Assembly (NCBI GenBank): GCA_030618325.1
Contig: JAUXDP010000134.1
Span: 1 to 8,676, forward strand
Direction: 5' to 3'
From: Methylococcaceae bacterium
GTDB taxonomy: Bacteria > Pseudomonadota > Gammaproteobacteria > Methylococcales > Methylomonadaceae
DNA: 8,676 nt
The notes under the pieces are model-generated. The model saw only the letters and a list, made by a program, of their open reading frames with translations. It was not told the DNA's origin and made no database searches. The position numbers and the translations under genes are program-made. Every line of letters starts with the position of its first letter. The stretch's first letter is position 1. Shown here piece by piece: positions 1-6,956 of this stretch.

Positions 1-757
1 GATACACAAGAATTCGATTGATATAATCAAGAGGCACAACATCTGCTACTGTCCCCAAAGCTACATAATCCAGAAGTTGAGCCAAATTGGGTTCTTGAAT
101 CTCCTTCTGTTTAAACCAGCCTTGCTCTCGTAACCGGTTCCGCAAAGCCATCAGCACATAAAAAATAACCCCGACTCCTGCCAATGAACCCGATGGAAAT
201 TCCTGATCGGGTAGATTTGGATTAACAATCGCATCAGCTTCGGGCAAAACCTCACCCGCTAGATGATGATCCGTAACCAACACATCCATGCCGAGTTGTT
301 TAGCCACAGCTACGCCTTCAATACTGGAAATTCCATTATCTACTGTAATTAAAACATCTGGTTTTTCCTCGGCTGCCAGCTTAACAATCTCCGGGGTTAA
401 CCCATACCCATATTCAAATCGATTGGGAACTATAAAAGAGACATTCTTCGCACCAAGCAACCCCAGCCCTTTGACAGCAACAGCACAACTGGTCGCTCCA
501 TCAGCATCGAAATCAGCAATAATAATTATGTTTTTTTGCTGCTCAATCACGGAAATTAATTGTGTAACCATTGCTTCCATACCCGAAAGCAACCAGGGTG
601 ACGGTAACTGACTTAAAGAATAGTTAAGTTCGTCACCAGCCTGCACACCTCGCGCTAGTAGAACACGCTTGATAACCGGGTGAAAATCAGTAAATTCCTT
701 GCCCGAATTATGTACAGGACGCGAGACTATTTTTTTTGTTAAACCTAAATAATGCAT
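1..757 (-). CDS. recJ: Single-stranded-DNA-specific 5'-3' exonuclease RecJ (N-terminal 252 residues, cut by window edge)
   Basis: Translating the minus strand from the ATG at 757-755 gives an open frame to the left edge. It carries the DHH-family signatures of RecJ: ADFDADG (residues 81-87), VDNGIS (139-144), DHH (163-165), SLAGVGVIFYVL (191-202) and LDYVALGTVADVVPL (229-243). The aspartates and histidines of these motifs bind the catalytic metal ions. RecJ degrades single-stranded DNA 5' to 3' in recombinational and mismatch repair. Known RecJ proteins are near 570 residues, so roughly the second half lies outside the window. The codon just before the ATG is a stop (TAA), so no longer start is possible. 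No clear ribosome binding site precedes it, which is odd. The gene starts 51 bp after the response regulator and may be read from the same transcript. Confidence 0.96.
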   Translation of the reverse strand, partial: MHYLGLTKKIVSRPVHNSGKEFTDFHPVIKRVLLARGVQAGDELNYSLSQLPSPWLLSGMEAMVTQLISVIEQQKNIIIIADFDADGATSCAVAVKGLGLLGAKNVSFIVPNRFEYGYGLTPEIVKLAAEEKPDVLITVDNGISSIEGVAVAKQLGMDVLVTDHHLAGEVLPEADAIVNPNLPDQEFPSGSLAGVGVIFYVLMALRNRLREQGWFKQKEIQEPNLAQLLDYVALGTVADVVPLDYINRILVY

Positions 758-808
758 TTATTACTATTGTTAATACCGGAGAAATAGGAGATATTTGTTC
801 CTAGAAGA

Positions 809-2029
809 CTAAAACAACTCTACATTATCATCTAGATCACCACTTTGCTCGACCACTTCTGTTGCTAGACTAGCAATATATGCATCAAGTAATTCCTGCT
901 GTTTTGCAGTGACTGAATTTAGATTTGTCAGAATAAACGTTAGTGCTTGACGAATTTCTCGACCAGCATCCATTTTCTTCATTGCCTCATCAATTGCCGA
1001 ATCAACCCGGCTAAGCAAATATTCCTCCTGATCTTCTTCTAGGCCCATACGTAAAAAATCATCACTAAGTTCGTGTACCAGATTATTCATAGTTGCCGTA
1101 CTTGCTTTATGATTCTTAACGATTGTTGTTCCTAGATTAAATAAACTTTGGCGTATCATTTTAAAAGAGTCCATTTGATGAAGACTTTGCTGAGTAAGTG
1201 CCTCCTGTGTACCTAGAGAATTAACCTTTGCATTAACAGCCGAAAGTAAAATGGGTAATAGGTCTTTAATTCTGCCATAGCGTTCTGGATCATCTAAAGG
1301 CATATTTTTAACCAATAGACTGATTCTTGGATAATTAATAATTGTACGGCCACCAAAGTCCAAAAAACGTGCTTCCTTATCACACATTTCTATTAGTTCT
1401 TTTTCTAAAGGACTGACAGAACTGTCTGATGAATACCACAAACTTTGATCATTTTCGATAATCATGGCACAACAATTCAGAGATATCTGATCCAAGCTGT
1501 CAAGAAGGCCTTGCGCCAAATCATTTATATTTTGGTAAGTTAAGCTTTTTTCTAGAAACCTCATTGCCACAGCCAGCTCACCCGCTCCGGTCATTGCTGT
1601 TATGGCGGTACTTTGTGCTAATAAATATTGCTGACGAAGTTCTTGCTTTTCTAAGTGATACTTGATGAGGACATTAATCCGAGTGAGTAAAAATTCTGCT
1701 TCAAACGGTTTGACTATATAATCATCAGCCCCGACTTCATAGCCTTGCAGACGTTCCCGCAAGGAACCATGGGAAGATAAAAAAACAATGGGAATTTCTT
1801 TCGTCGCTTCTAAACTGCGTAGACGATCACAAACTTCATAGCCATTTATTCCTGGCATTTCTACGTCCAGAAGAATAATACCTGGAACTCTGCGCGTTGC
1901 CTCTTCAATCCCAGACTCTCCATCGTCAGCAGTTCTAACTTTCAAGGAATTTGATTCAAGCGCCTTGACAATCATTTTCTGGACGAATTTATCATCATCA
2001 ATAGCTAAAACATCTATTTGATCATCCAT
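809..2029 (-). CDS. Response regulator: receiver domain plus GAF-like domain, no DNA-binding output
   Basis: The 406-residue protein begins with a complete CheY-like receiver (about residues 5-125). The acidic pocket is D11-D13, the phospho-acceptor is D55 in LLDVEMPG, the switch Ser is S85/S86, and the conserved Lys is K107 in VKPF. A helical linker (about 125-150) leads to a GAF-like region (about 155-275, including INYPRISLLVKNMPLDDPER). After that comes a mostly helical, acidic C-terminal part (about 285-406). No helix-turn-helix, GGDEF, EAL, HD-GYP or kinase motifs are visible, so it probably acts by protein contact or by ligand sensing. No histidine kinase lies nearby, so it is an orphan here. 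It sits 253 bp after thrC and 51 bp before recJ; there is no functional link to either that the sequence shows. The ATG at 2029 has a weak AGAG-type ribosome binding site. The receiver call is certain; the GAF-like call is from memory of similar regulators. Confidence 0.9.
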   Translation of the reverse strand: MDDQIDVLAIDDDKFVQKMIVKALESNSLKVRTADDGESGIEEATRRVPGIILLDVEMPGINGYEVCDRLRSLEATKEIPIVFLSSHGSLRERLQGYEVGADDYIVKPFEAEFLLTRINVLIKYHLEKQELRQQYLLAQSTAITAMTGAGELAVAMRFLEKSLTYQNINDLAQGLLDSLDQISLNCCAMIIENDQSLWYSSDSSVSPLEKELIEMCDKEARFLDFGGRTIINYPRISLLVKNMPLDDPERYGRIKDLLPILLSAVNAKVNSLGTQEALTQQSLHQMDSFKMIRQSLFNLGTTIVKNHKASTATMNNLVHELSDDFLRMGLEEDQEEYLLSRVDSAIDEAMKKMDAGREIRQALTFILTNLNSVTAKQQELLDAYIASLATEVVEQSGDLDDNVELF

Positions 2030-2194
2030 ACTTTCACTCTGTACATAACAAAACTTCCTAATCCTAAGAACTATTGTTTGCCTTGAATGGTGGAACAGGA
2101 TAAAGCAGAAAAAATATTTTCAATAACAATTTCTTCTCGGGCTCATATTCCTGCGTGAAAATGTATTTCTGCTTATAAAGATAGCATCACATGT

Positions 2195-2219
2195 GTTCCC
2201 TATCAAGAACGATGGGAAC
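2195..2219. repeat. REP-like hairpin between thrC and the response regulator
   Basis: GTTCCC (2195-2200) and GGGAAC (2214-2219) are perfect inverted arms. ATC/GAT (2202-2204 with 2211-2213) extends the stem inward past one bulged base around the loop AAGAAC. GTTCCC/GGGAAC palindromes are a common form of small extragenic repeat in bacteria. In the direction of transcription here (minus) the T-tract lies before the hairpin, not after it, so it is not a standard terminator for thrC. Whether it is repeated elsewhere in the genome cannot be seen. Confidence 0.5.
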
Positions 2220-2220
2220 G

Positions 2221-2250
2221 AAAAAAATAACTCGCAAAAGCTCCGCGATC
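2221..2250 (-). terminator. Weak candidate intrinsic terminator after thrC
   Basis: Read on the minus strand, a short stem TCGC/GCGA with a 9-base loop is followed by GTTATTTTTTT. A second small hairpin, TTATGC-GAA-GCATAA at 2254-2268, lies between the thrC stop and this site. The stem is only 4 bp, so termination would be partial at best, but the position after the last amino-acid gene and the T-tract fit. The 253-bp gap also suggests that the response regulator downstream has its own promoter, though I found no convincing one. Confidence 0.35.
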
Positions 2251-2282
2251 ATATTATGCGAAGCATAAAAGATAGGAATTGT

Positions 2283-3371
2283 TTACATTTGATCAAGAAT
2301 CGCCCGCTTAACAGAATCCAGCGTTGCCTCAACCGCAACGGGTTGATCATCTGCACATTGTGTAATCGCTACATCCGGATCTTTTAACCCATTGCCCGTT
2401 AATGTACAAACAATTCTGCTGCCTTCGGGAATTTTCCCTGAGGCTATATCCTTTAATGCCCCCGCCAATGAAGCTGCTGAGGCTGGCTCACAAAAGATAC
2501 CCTCATGCGAGGCCAACATTTTTTGTGCGGCTAAAATCTTGTCATCCGTAAAGCAATCAAACCATCCTCCTGATTCCTTTTGTGCTGCCCAGGCATAATC
2601 CCAGGATTGTGGGTGACCAATACGAATAGCAGTCGCTACTGTTTCAGGATTATCGATCATCGCTCCAGAAATAAAAGGTGCCGCCCCAGCTGCTTGATAC
2701 CCGCACATTACCGGTCTTTTTTCCGTAACAGCTGGCAAATTATCAGAATCTGTCGAATACTCTTTATAACCTTTCCAATAAGCCGTAATATTTCCTGCAT
2801 TACCAACCGGCAGGCAATGATAATCTGGTGCATCACCTAGTTCATCAATAATTTCAAATGCTGCAGTTTTCTGGCCATCAATCCTGAATGGATTGATTGA
2901 GTTAACAATCGTAACCGGCGCATGATCGACAATTTCCTTAACCAGCCTCATACCCGCATCAAAATTATCTTTAATCTGAATAATTTTGGCACCATACATT
3001 AAGGTCTGCGCCAGTTTTCCTAAAGCGATTTTACCTTCTGGAATCAGTACAAAAGCGGTAATACCTGCCCTCACCGCATAAGCAGCCGCAGATGCAGAGG
3101 TATTGCCTGTTGATGCGCAAATAACAGCCTGACCACCCTCTTCCACAGCTTTTGTTATTGCCATCGTCATGCCGCGATCTTTAAAGGAGCCGGTTGGATT
3201 CAACCCCTCATATTTCACAAAAATTTCAACGTCCTTATTGATTAACTTAGGAATATTTTCAAGTTGAATCAAAGGGGTGTTACCTTCACCTATACTGATA
3301 ATTCGAGTGGATTCAGAAATAGGTAGTCGGTCTTTATATCGCTCAATCAGACCTGTGTAGTGTTTTCTCAT
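2283..3371 (-). CDS. thrC: Threonine synthase
   Basis: This cytoplasmic pyridoxal-phosphate enzyme converts O-phosphohomoserine to threonine, the last step of the pathway. The 362-residue protein shows the family signatures in order: GEGNTPL (28-34), the PLP lysine K64 in NPTGSFKDRGM, STGNTSASAAAY (87-98), the phosphate-holding loop PVGNAGNITAYW (188-199), EPASAASLAG (295-304) and LTGNGLKDP (324-332). Length and motifs fit the short, about 350-residue class of threonine synthase rather than the longer E. coli-type enzyme. It starts 9 bp after the hom stop codon, with an AGGA ribosome binding site inside the end of hom, so the two are almost certainly co-transcribed. It is the last gene of the alaC-hom-thrC cluster. 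Confidence 0.97.
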   Translation of the reverse strand: MRKHYTGLIERYKDRLPISESTRIISIGEGNTPLIQLENIPKLINKDVEIFVKYEGLNPTGSFKDRGMTMAITKAVEEGGQAVICASTGNTSASAAAYAVRAGITAFVLIPEGKIALGKLAQTLMYGAKIIQIKDNFDAGMRLVKEIVDHAPVTIVNSINPFRIDGQKTAAFEIIDELGDAPDYHCLPVGNAGNITAYWKGYKEYSTDSDNLPAVTEKRPVMCGYQAAGAAPFISGAMIDNPETVATAIRIGHPQSWDYAWAAQKESGGWFDCFTDDKILAAQKMLASHEGIFCEPASAASLAGALKDIASGKIPEGSRIVCTLTGNGLKDPDVAITQCADDQPVAVEATLDSVKRAILDQM

Positions 3372-3380
3372 TATTATGTT

Positions 3381-4691
3381 TTATCCTAGTGTTTCAACAC
3401 GAATACGCGTTACTTGACCGGTAACAGCCTGCAATTTTTCTATTTCAGAAATTGCGGCATTCATTTCTTTTTCGAGGGTTTTCTGGGTTAGCATAATCAC
3501 AGGCACTGAAGATTCGCCTTCAATCGGCTCTTTCTGAATCATGGCCTCAATGCTGATTTGATGTGTCGCTAAAATCCGCGTTATATCAGCCAATACACCC
3601 GGTTTATCTTCAGCTGTTAAGCGTAGGTAATAGGCTGTAACCACCTGCTCCATCGGTAACACTGGAATATCTGCCATGGCATTGGCCTGAAAAGCCAAGT
3701 GCGGCACTCTGTTTTCAGGGTCGCTGGTCAAAGCTCTGACCACATCAATTACATCGGCAACTACAGCAGACGCAGTGGGTTCCGCCCCCGCGCCAGCTCC
3801 ATAATATAAAGTTGGGCCTACGGCATCCCCCTGCACTAAAACAGCGTTCATAACTCCATCAACATTAGCGATCAGGCGACGTTCCGGAATCAATGTTGGA
3901 TGCACTCTAAGTTCAATTCCTGCCGTTGTTTTACGGGCCACCCCTAAGTGTTTAATCCGATAACCTAATTGTTCCGCATACTCGACATCGGTACGAGCAA
4001 TTTTGGTGATCCCTTCAGTAAAAATCTTTTCGAACTGCAATGGAATTCCGAATGCAATAGAAGCCAGAATAGTCAGCTTATGTCCGGCATCAATACCCTC
4101 AACATCAAAAGTTGGGTCAGCTTCGGCATAACCTAATGCTTGAGCCTCAGCCAAAACATCATCAAAATCTCTACCTTTATCGCGCATTTCGCTTAAGATA
4201 AAGTTGCCTGTACCATTAATTATCCCAGCTAACCATTCAATCCGGTTGCCACTAAGACCTTCCCGGATTGCCTTGATAATCGGGATACCACCCGCAACAG
4301 CGGCCTCAAAAGCAACTACGACTCCTTTCTCGCTGGCTTTAGTGAACAATTCATTTCCATGTAAAGCAATCAAAGCTTTATTTGCGGTTACCACATGCTT
4401 ACCATTATCTATGGCCTTTAAAACCAAATCCTTGGCTACACCATCACCACCAATCAATTCCAGAATAATATCAATTTCTGGATCATTGATAATGTCATAG
4501 GAATCAGTCGTCAATTCAATTCCGATAGTATCGCAAATACGCTGCTGATCAAGGCTTCTAACCGAGGCTTTGGTAACCAAAATACCACGGCCTGCCCTAC
4601 GGAATATTTCTTCGGCATTACGTTTCAGAACATTCACGGTTCCACCACCGACAGTACCTAAACCCAATACACCTACTTTTACCGGTTTCAA
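3381..4691 (-). CDS. hom: Homoserine dehydrogenase with C-terminal ACT domain
   Basis: It reduces aspartate semialdehyde to homoserine with NAD(P)H, the step that commits carbon to threonine and methionine. The 436-residue protein has the nucleotide-binding GLGTVGGG (10-17), VTANKALIA (101-109, with conserved K105), NGTGNFILS (159-167) and the catalytic-site segment FDVEGIDAGHKL (195-206, with D201 and K205). GAGAGAEPTASAVVAD (298-313) follows. An ACT domain spans about 353-430 (LTAEDKPGVLADITRIL); in this family it senses threonine for feedback inhibition. It is the monofunctional form, not fused to aspartokinase. The start is TTG, with AAGGAG 8 bases upstream; no in-frame ATG lies closer. 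It begins 23 bp after the alaC stop and ends 9 bp before thrC. Confidence 0.97.
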   Translation of the reverse strand: MKPVKVGVLGLGTVGGGTVNVLKRNAEEIFRRAGRGILVTKASVRSLDQQRICDTIGIELTTDSYDIINDPEIDIILELIGGDGVAKDLVLKAIDNGKHVVTANKALIALHGNELFTKASEKGVVVAFEAAVAGGIPIIKAIREGLSGNRIEWLAGIINGTGNFILSEMRDKGRDFDDVLAEAQALGYAEADPTFDVEGIDAGHKLTILASIAFGIPLQFEKIFTEGITKIARTDVEYAEQLGYRIKHLGVARKTTAGIELRVHPTLIPERRLIANVDGVMNAVLVQGDAVGPTLYYGAGAGAEPTASAVVADVIDVVRALTSDPENRVPHLAFQANAMADIPVLPMEQVVTAYYLRLTAEDKPGVLADITRILATHQISIEAMIQKEPIEGESSVPVIMLTQKTLEKEMNAAISEIEKLQAVTGQVTRIRVETLG

Positions 4692-4699
4692 ATCAAAAG

Positions 4700-4705
4700 C
4701 TCCTT
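4700..4705 (-). promoter_or_regulatory. Strong ribosome binding site that fixes the TTG start of hom
   Basis: On the minus strand AAGGAG is followed by 8 bases and then TTG at 4691-4689. The next codons (KPVKVGVLGLGTVG) lead straight into the nucleotide-binding motif at the usual distance from the N-terminus. The spacing and strength decide for the TTG start although no ATG is present. Confidence 0.8.
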
Positions 4706-4714
4706 GATATATTA

Positions 4715-5899
4715 TTAAATCACGCCATCTTTTTTCAACATGGCACGAATGCCTCGTATCGCCTGCCTGGATCGATGTTCGTTTTCAATCAAACTGAATC
4801 GAACATGACCATCGCCGTACTGCCCAAAACCAATACCAGGAGAAACCGCAACTTTCGCATCTAGCAACACTTTTTTGGAAAACTCTAGCGACCCCATCTC
4901 CCTGTATGGCTCAGGAATGGGCGCCCAAACAAACATCGTAGCTTTAGGTTTTTCGACCTGCCAACCTGTTGAGGTTAAGCCATCGCATAAAGTGTCACGT
5001 CTATTTTTATACATCGAACAAATTTCAGTCACACAATCCTGCGGGCCTTCAAGGGCAGTAATAGCAGCAACCTGAATGGGTGTGAACAAGCCATAATCCA
5101 AATACGATTTTATACGCGTCAACGCCGCCACCAAATCCTTATTGCCGCACATAAACCCTACCCGCCATCCGGGCATATTGTAACTTTTCGACAAAGAAAA
5201 GAACTCAACGGCAACATCGGTTGCACCAGGAACCTGCAATATTGATGGCGCAGTATACCCGTCAAAAACGATATCGGCATAAGCAAGATCATGAACCACC
5301 CAAATTTTGTGTTCCCGAGCGACCTCAATAATTTTTTCAAAAAAATCCAGCTCTACACATTGCGTCGTAGGATTTCCTGGGAAATTTAGAATCAACATTT
5401 TGGGTTTTGGCCATGAATCGACTATTGCTCGATGTAATTCATCAAAAAAGTCAACTCCTGGTACCAACCGTACATGCCTTAAATCAGCACCAGCAATTAC
5501 GACACCATAAGGATGAATAGGATATGCCGGATTAGGCACTAAAACCACATCCCCAGGCCCCAATGTCGCCAATGCCAAATGCGCCAAACCTTCTTTGGAG
5601 CCGATGGTAACAATTGCTTCTGCATCAGGATCAAGATCAACATTAAAACGATTTCTATACCAAGTACAGATAGCCCTTCTAAGCCTGGGCACTCCTCTCG
5701 AAACTGAATATCTGTGGGTATCTCCTCTCCCAGCAGCCTCTACTAATTTTTCTACTATATGCTTTGGGGTTGCCTGGTCAGGATTCCCCATACCAAAATC
5801 AATAATATCTTGTCCTTGAGAGCGGGCTTTAGCCTTCAACTCATTGACAATATTAAAAACGTAGGGGGGAAGTCGACTAATTCGGTGAAATTGCTCCAT
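4715..5899 (-). CDS. alaC: PLP-dependent alanine aminotransferase (AlaC-type, class I/II fold)
   Basis: The 394-residue protein is a fold-type I aminotransferase. Visible landmarks are FGMGNPDQATP (35-45), HRYSVSRGVPRLRRAI (62-77), VTIGSKEGL (97-105), NFPGNPT (172-178, with N176), D204 in VVHDLAYADI, the PLP lysine K238 in SLSKSYNMPGWRVGF, and the substrate carboxylate-binding arginine near the end in GHVRFSLIE. The overall sequence matches the AlaC/YfdZ group, which makes alanine from pyruvate and glutamate. A broader specificity cannot be excluded from sequence alone. It is the first gene after the promoter at 5974-5946 and is followed within 23 bp by hom, so it shares a transcript with threonine synthesis. 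The ATG at 5899 has only a weak AGAG-type ribosome binding site. Confidence 0.93.
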   Translation of the reverse strand: MEQFHRISRLPPYVFNIVNELKAKARSQGQDIIDFGMGNPDQATPKHIVEKLVEAAGRGDTHRYSVSRGVPRLRRAICTWYRNRFNVDLDPDAEAIVTIGSKEGLAHLALATLGPGDVVLVPNPAYPIHPYGVVIAGADLRHVRLVPGVDFFDELHRAIVDSWPKPKMLILNFPGNPTTQCVELDFFEKIIEVAREHKIWVVHDLAYADIVFDGYTAPSILQVPGATDVAVEFFSLSKSYNMPGWRVGFMCGNKDLVAALTRIKSYLDYGLFTPIQVAAITALEGPQDCVTEICSMYKNRRDTLCDGLTSTGWQVEKPKATMFVWAPIPEPYREMGSLEFSKKVLLDAKVAVSPGIGFGQYGDGHVRFSLIENEHRSRQAIRGIRAMLKKDGVI

Positions 5900-5945
5900 T
5901 AGAACTCTACAAGTTTTAACGCAAGGGTTATGAAAATAACAACTC

Positions 5946-5974
5946 AGAATACTTTTGTTACCTATTTATGTCAA
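5946..5974 (-). promoter_or_regulatory. Sigma70 promoter of alaC-hom-thrC
   Basis: On the minus strand the -35 box is a perfect TTGACA (5974-5969). A spacer of exactly 17 bp separates it from TATTCT (5951-5946), which matches the -10 consensus at 4 of 6 positions. The start of transcription would fall near 5939, leaving a leader of about 40 bases before the alaC ATG. That is too short for a classic threonine-type attenuator, and no leader peptide or terminator hairpin is visible in it. Confidence 0.7.
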
Positions 5975-5993
5975 ACTGAAACCCCCCAAAACT

Positions 5994-6031
5994 CTATCAA
6001 GAAAAAAAATAATTGTTTTTGTTCTTGATAG
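5994..6031. repeat. Perfect 10-bp inverted repeat in the divergent spacer
   Basis: CTATCAAGAA (5994-6003) and TTCTTGATAG (6022-6031) are exact inverted copies. After one mismatch, AAAAA (6005-6009) and TTTTT (6016-6020) pair as well, giving a 16-step stem with a small TAATTG loop. It starts 20 bp beyond the -35 box of the alaC promoter and lies 112 bp before the plus-strand gene at 6143. It could be a regulator site for one or both directions or an extragenic repeat. It has no plus- or minus-strand T-tract placed as in a terminator. Confidence 0.6.
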
Positions 6032-6069
6032 ATCATAATATACAGCAGGGATAGTTAAGAAGTTTTAAG

Positions 6070-6101
6070 TAATATGGTAATATGATAATATACGGATATT
6101 A
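6070..6101. repeat. Short AT-rich tandem repeat, about four 8-bp units
   Basis: The units TAATATGG, TAATATGA, TAATATAC and GGATATTA follow one another without gaps, upstream of the gene at 6143. They may supply a -10 region (GATAAT at 6084-6089 is a 5/6 match), but no suitable -35 box lies at the right distance, so no promoter is called. Confidence 0.4.
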
Positions 6102-6142
6102 AAGAATAAAATAATTTAACAAAAATCTGAGGAGAAATAACA

Positions 6143-6505
6143 ATGTCACACGTCCAAAAAATAATTCTCGCTATAGCTGGTGCATTTGCTATGGGCTTTT
6201 TTTTAGTTGGCCAAAGTAAACAACAAACACCCCAGCAAATGGAAGCTGCAGCAATGATCAGAACTTATGCTGCCATGACAGAAATGGCTAACACTAAATG
6301 TCGATTGGCAGTAAAACAACACACAGGTTCCCAAGTATACTTCCCTACAGAGACTGAAAGCGACAAAGATACTTATATCACCATGAAATGGGTTGGGGAG
6401 GAAGATCAGAATTTTAAGGACGCACTCTGCACATTGCGACTTGCACAAGGTGGCATCTCAAAATTAGTTATTGACGGGAAAGTTATTACCGATAAAGAAA
6501 AATAA
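6143..6505 (+). CDS. Small secreted or membrane-anchored protein of unknown function
   Basis: I do not recognise this 120-residue protein. It opens with a short charged stretch and a hydrophobic helix (about residues 6-23, IILAIAGAFAMGFFLVG), which is either an uncleaved anchor or a signal peptide. A Gln- and Ala-rich helical stretch follows (about 26-50), then a more mixed region ending in a charged tail. Two cysteines (C53 and C96) would lie outside the cytoplasm and could form a disulfide. No CxxCH haem or other metal motif is present. The start is well supported by GAGGAG 8 bases before the ATG. It is transcribed away from alaC, in the same direction as the ferredoxin gene 94 bp downstream. 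The strong ribosome binding site and sensible composition argue for a real gene. Confidence 0.8.
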   Translation: MSHVQKIILAIAGAFAMGFFLVGQSKQQTPQQMEAAAMIRTYAAMTEMANTKCRLAVKQHTGSQVYFPTETESDKDTYITMKWVGEEDQNFKDALCTLRLAQGGISKLVIDGKVITDKEK

Positions 6506-6532
6506 GTTTTTTTAATGCTTCCTATTACATCC

Positions 6533-6578
6533 ATACTTCGCAGCACTTATCCCTTGGTTTTATAGCGTTGCGAAGTAT
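6533..6578. repeat. Perfect 10-bp inverted repeat between the small protein and the ferredoxin
   Basis: ATACTTCGCA (6533-6542) and TGCGAAGTAT (6569-6578) are exact inverted copies around a 26-base loop. It stands 28 bp after one stop codon and 21 bp before the next start. The downstream side is TTCCTTAAG, not a T-tract, so an ordinary intrinsic terminator is unlikely. A regulator site, an RNA-stability hairpin or a small extragenic repeat are all possible. Confidence 0.5.
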
Positions 6579-6599
6579 TCCTTAAGTGTATCTGAGAAC

Positions 6600-6956
6600 A
6601 TGACCAAAGTTACTAGACCCTCCATGCCAAATTATAAACGGCATGTGCTAGTTTGTGTGGGTGATAAATGCACAGAAAATGGCGAGGGTTTAGCTTTATA
6701 TAACGAATTAAAAGAAAAGCTTAGAACCGCAGGACTGGATAAAGGTCAATCAAGAATCATTCGCAGTAAAACCACCTGCTTAGGAATATGCAAGTCGGGT
6801 CCCCTAGTCTGCGTGCACCCTGATGGAATATGGTATTACAATATCAACAGCGATAAACTCGATCGTATTATTGATGACCATTTAATTGCAGGAAAACCTG
6901 TACTCGAATGGGCATGCCACTCACAACCACACCCCAATTCTTTAGAAAACAAATGA
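6600..6956 (+). CDS. Thioredoxin-fold [2Fe-2S] ferredoxin
   Basis: The 118-residue protein matches the (2Fe-2S) ferredoxin family with a thioredoxin-like fold (Shethna/Aquifex type), a cytoplasmic one-electron carrier. Four cysteines in the family layout would hold the cluster: C19 and C24 (VCVGDKCTENG), then C60 and C64 (TTCLGICKSGPLVCV). C71 and C106 are extra. The segment GPLVCVHPDGIWYYNI after the second pair, followed by a helix ending the domain, is typical. Length is close to the usual 100-120 residues. The ATG at 6600 is chosen because it precedes the conserved HVLVCVG strand by a normal short lead; only a weak GAGA site precedes it. The stop overlaps the start of the next gene as ATGA, so the two are translated together. 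The partner enzymes are unknown. Confidence 0.9.
   Translation: MTKVTRPSMPNYKRHVLVCVGDKCTENGEGLALYNELKEKLRTAGLDKGQSRIIRSKTTCLGICKSGPLVCVHPDGIWYYNINSDKLDRIIDDHLIAGKPVLEWACHSQPHPNSLENK

Noticed and set aside
288..611. Plus-strand open frame of 107 codons
   Set aside because: It runs antisense to recJ, whose minus-strand translation shows the DHH motifs. The plus-strand protein has no recognisable features.
2195..2219. Hairpin as the terminator of thrC
   Set aside because: In the minus-strand transcript the T-tract lies before the stem, not after it.
2193..2387. Plus-strand open frame of 64 codons across the thrC end
   Set aside because: It overlaps the 3' end of thrC, covers the REP-like hairpin, and has no ribosome binding site or sensible protein features.
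6908..6952. Longer start (ATG at 6908) for the haem lipoprotein
   Set aside because: It would add 15 residues in front of a textbook lipoprotein signal and lies well inside the ferredoxin gene. The ATG at 6953 forms an ATGA overlap and leaves the signal at the N-terminus.
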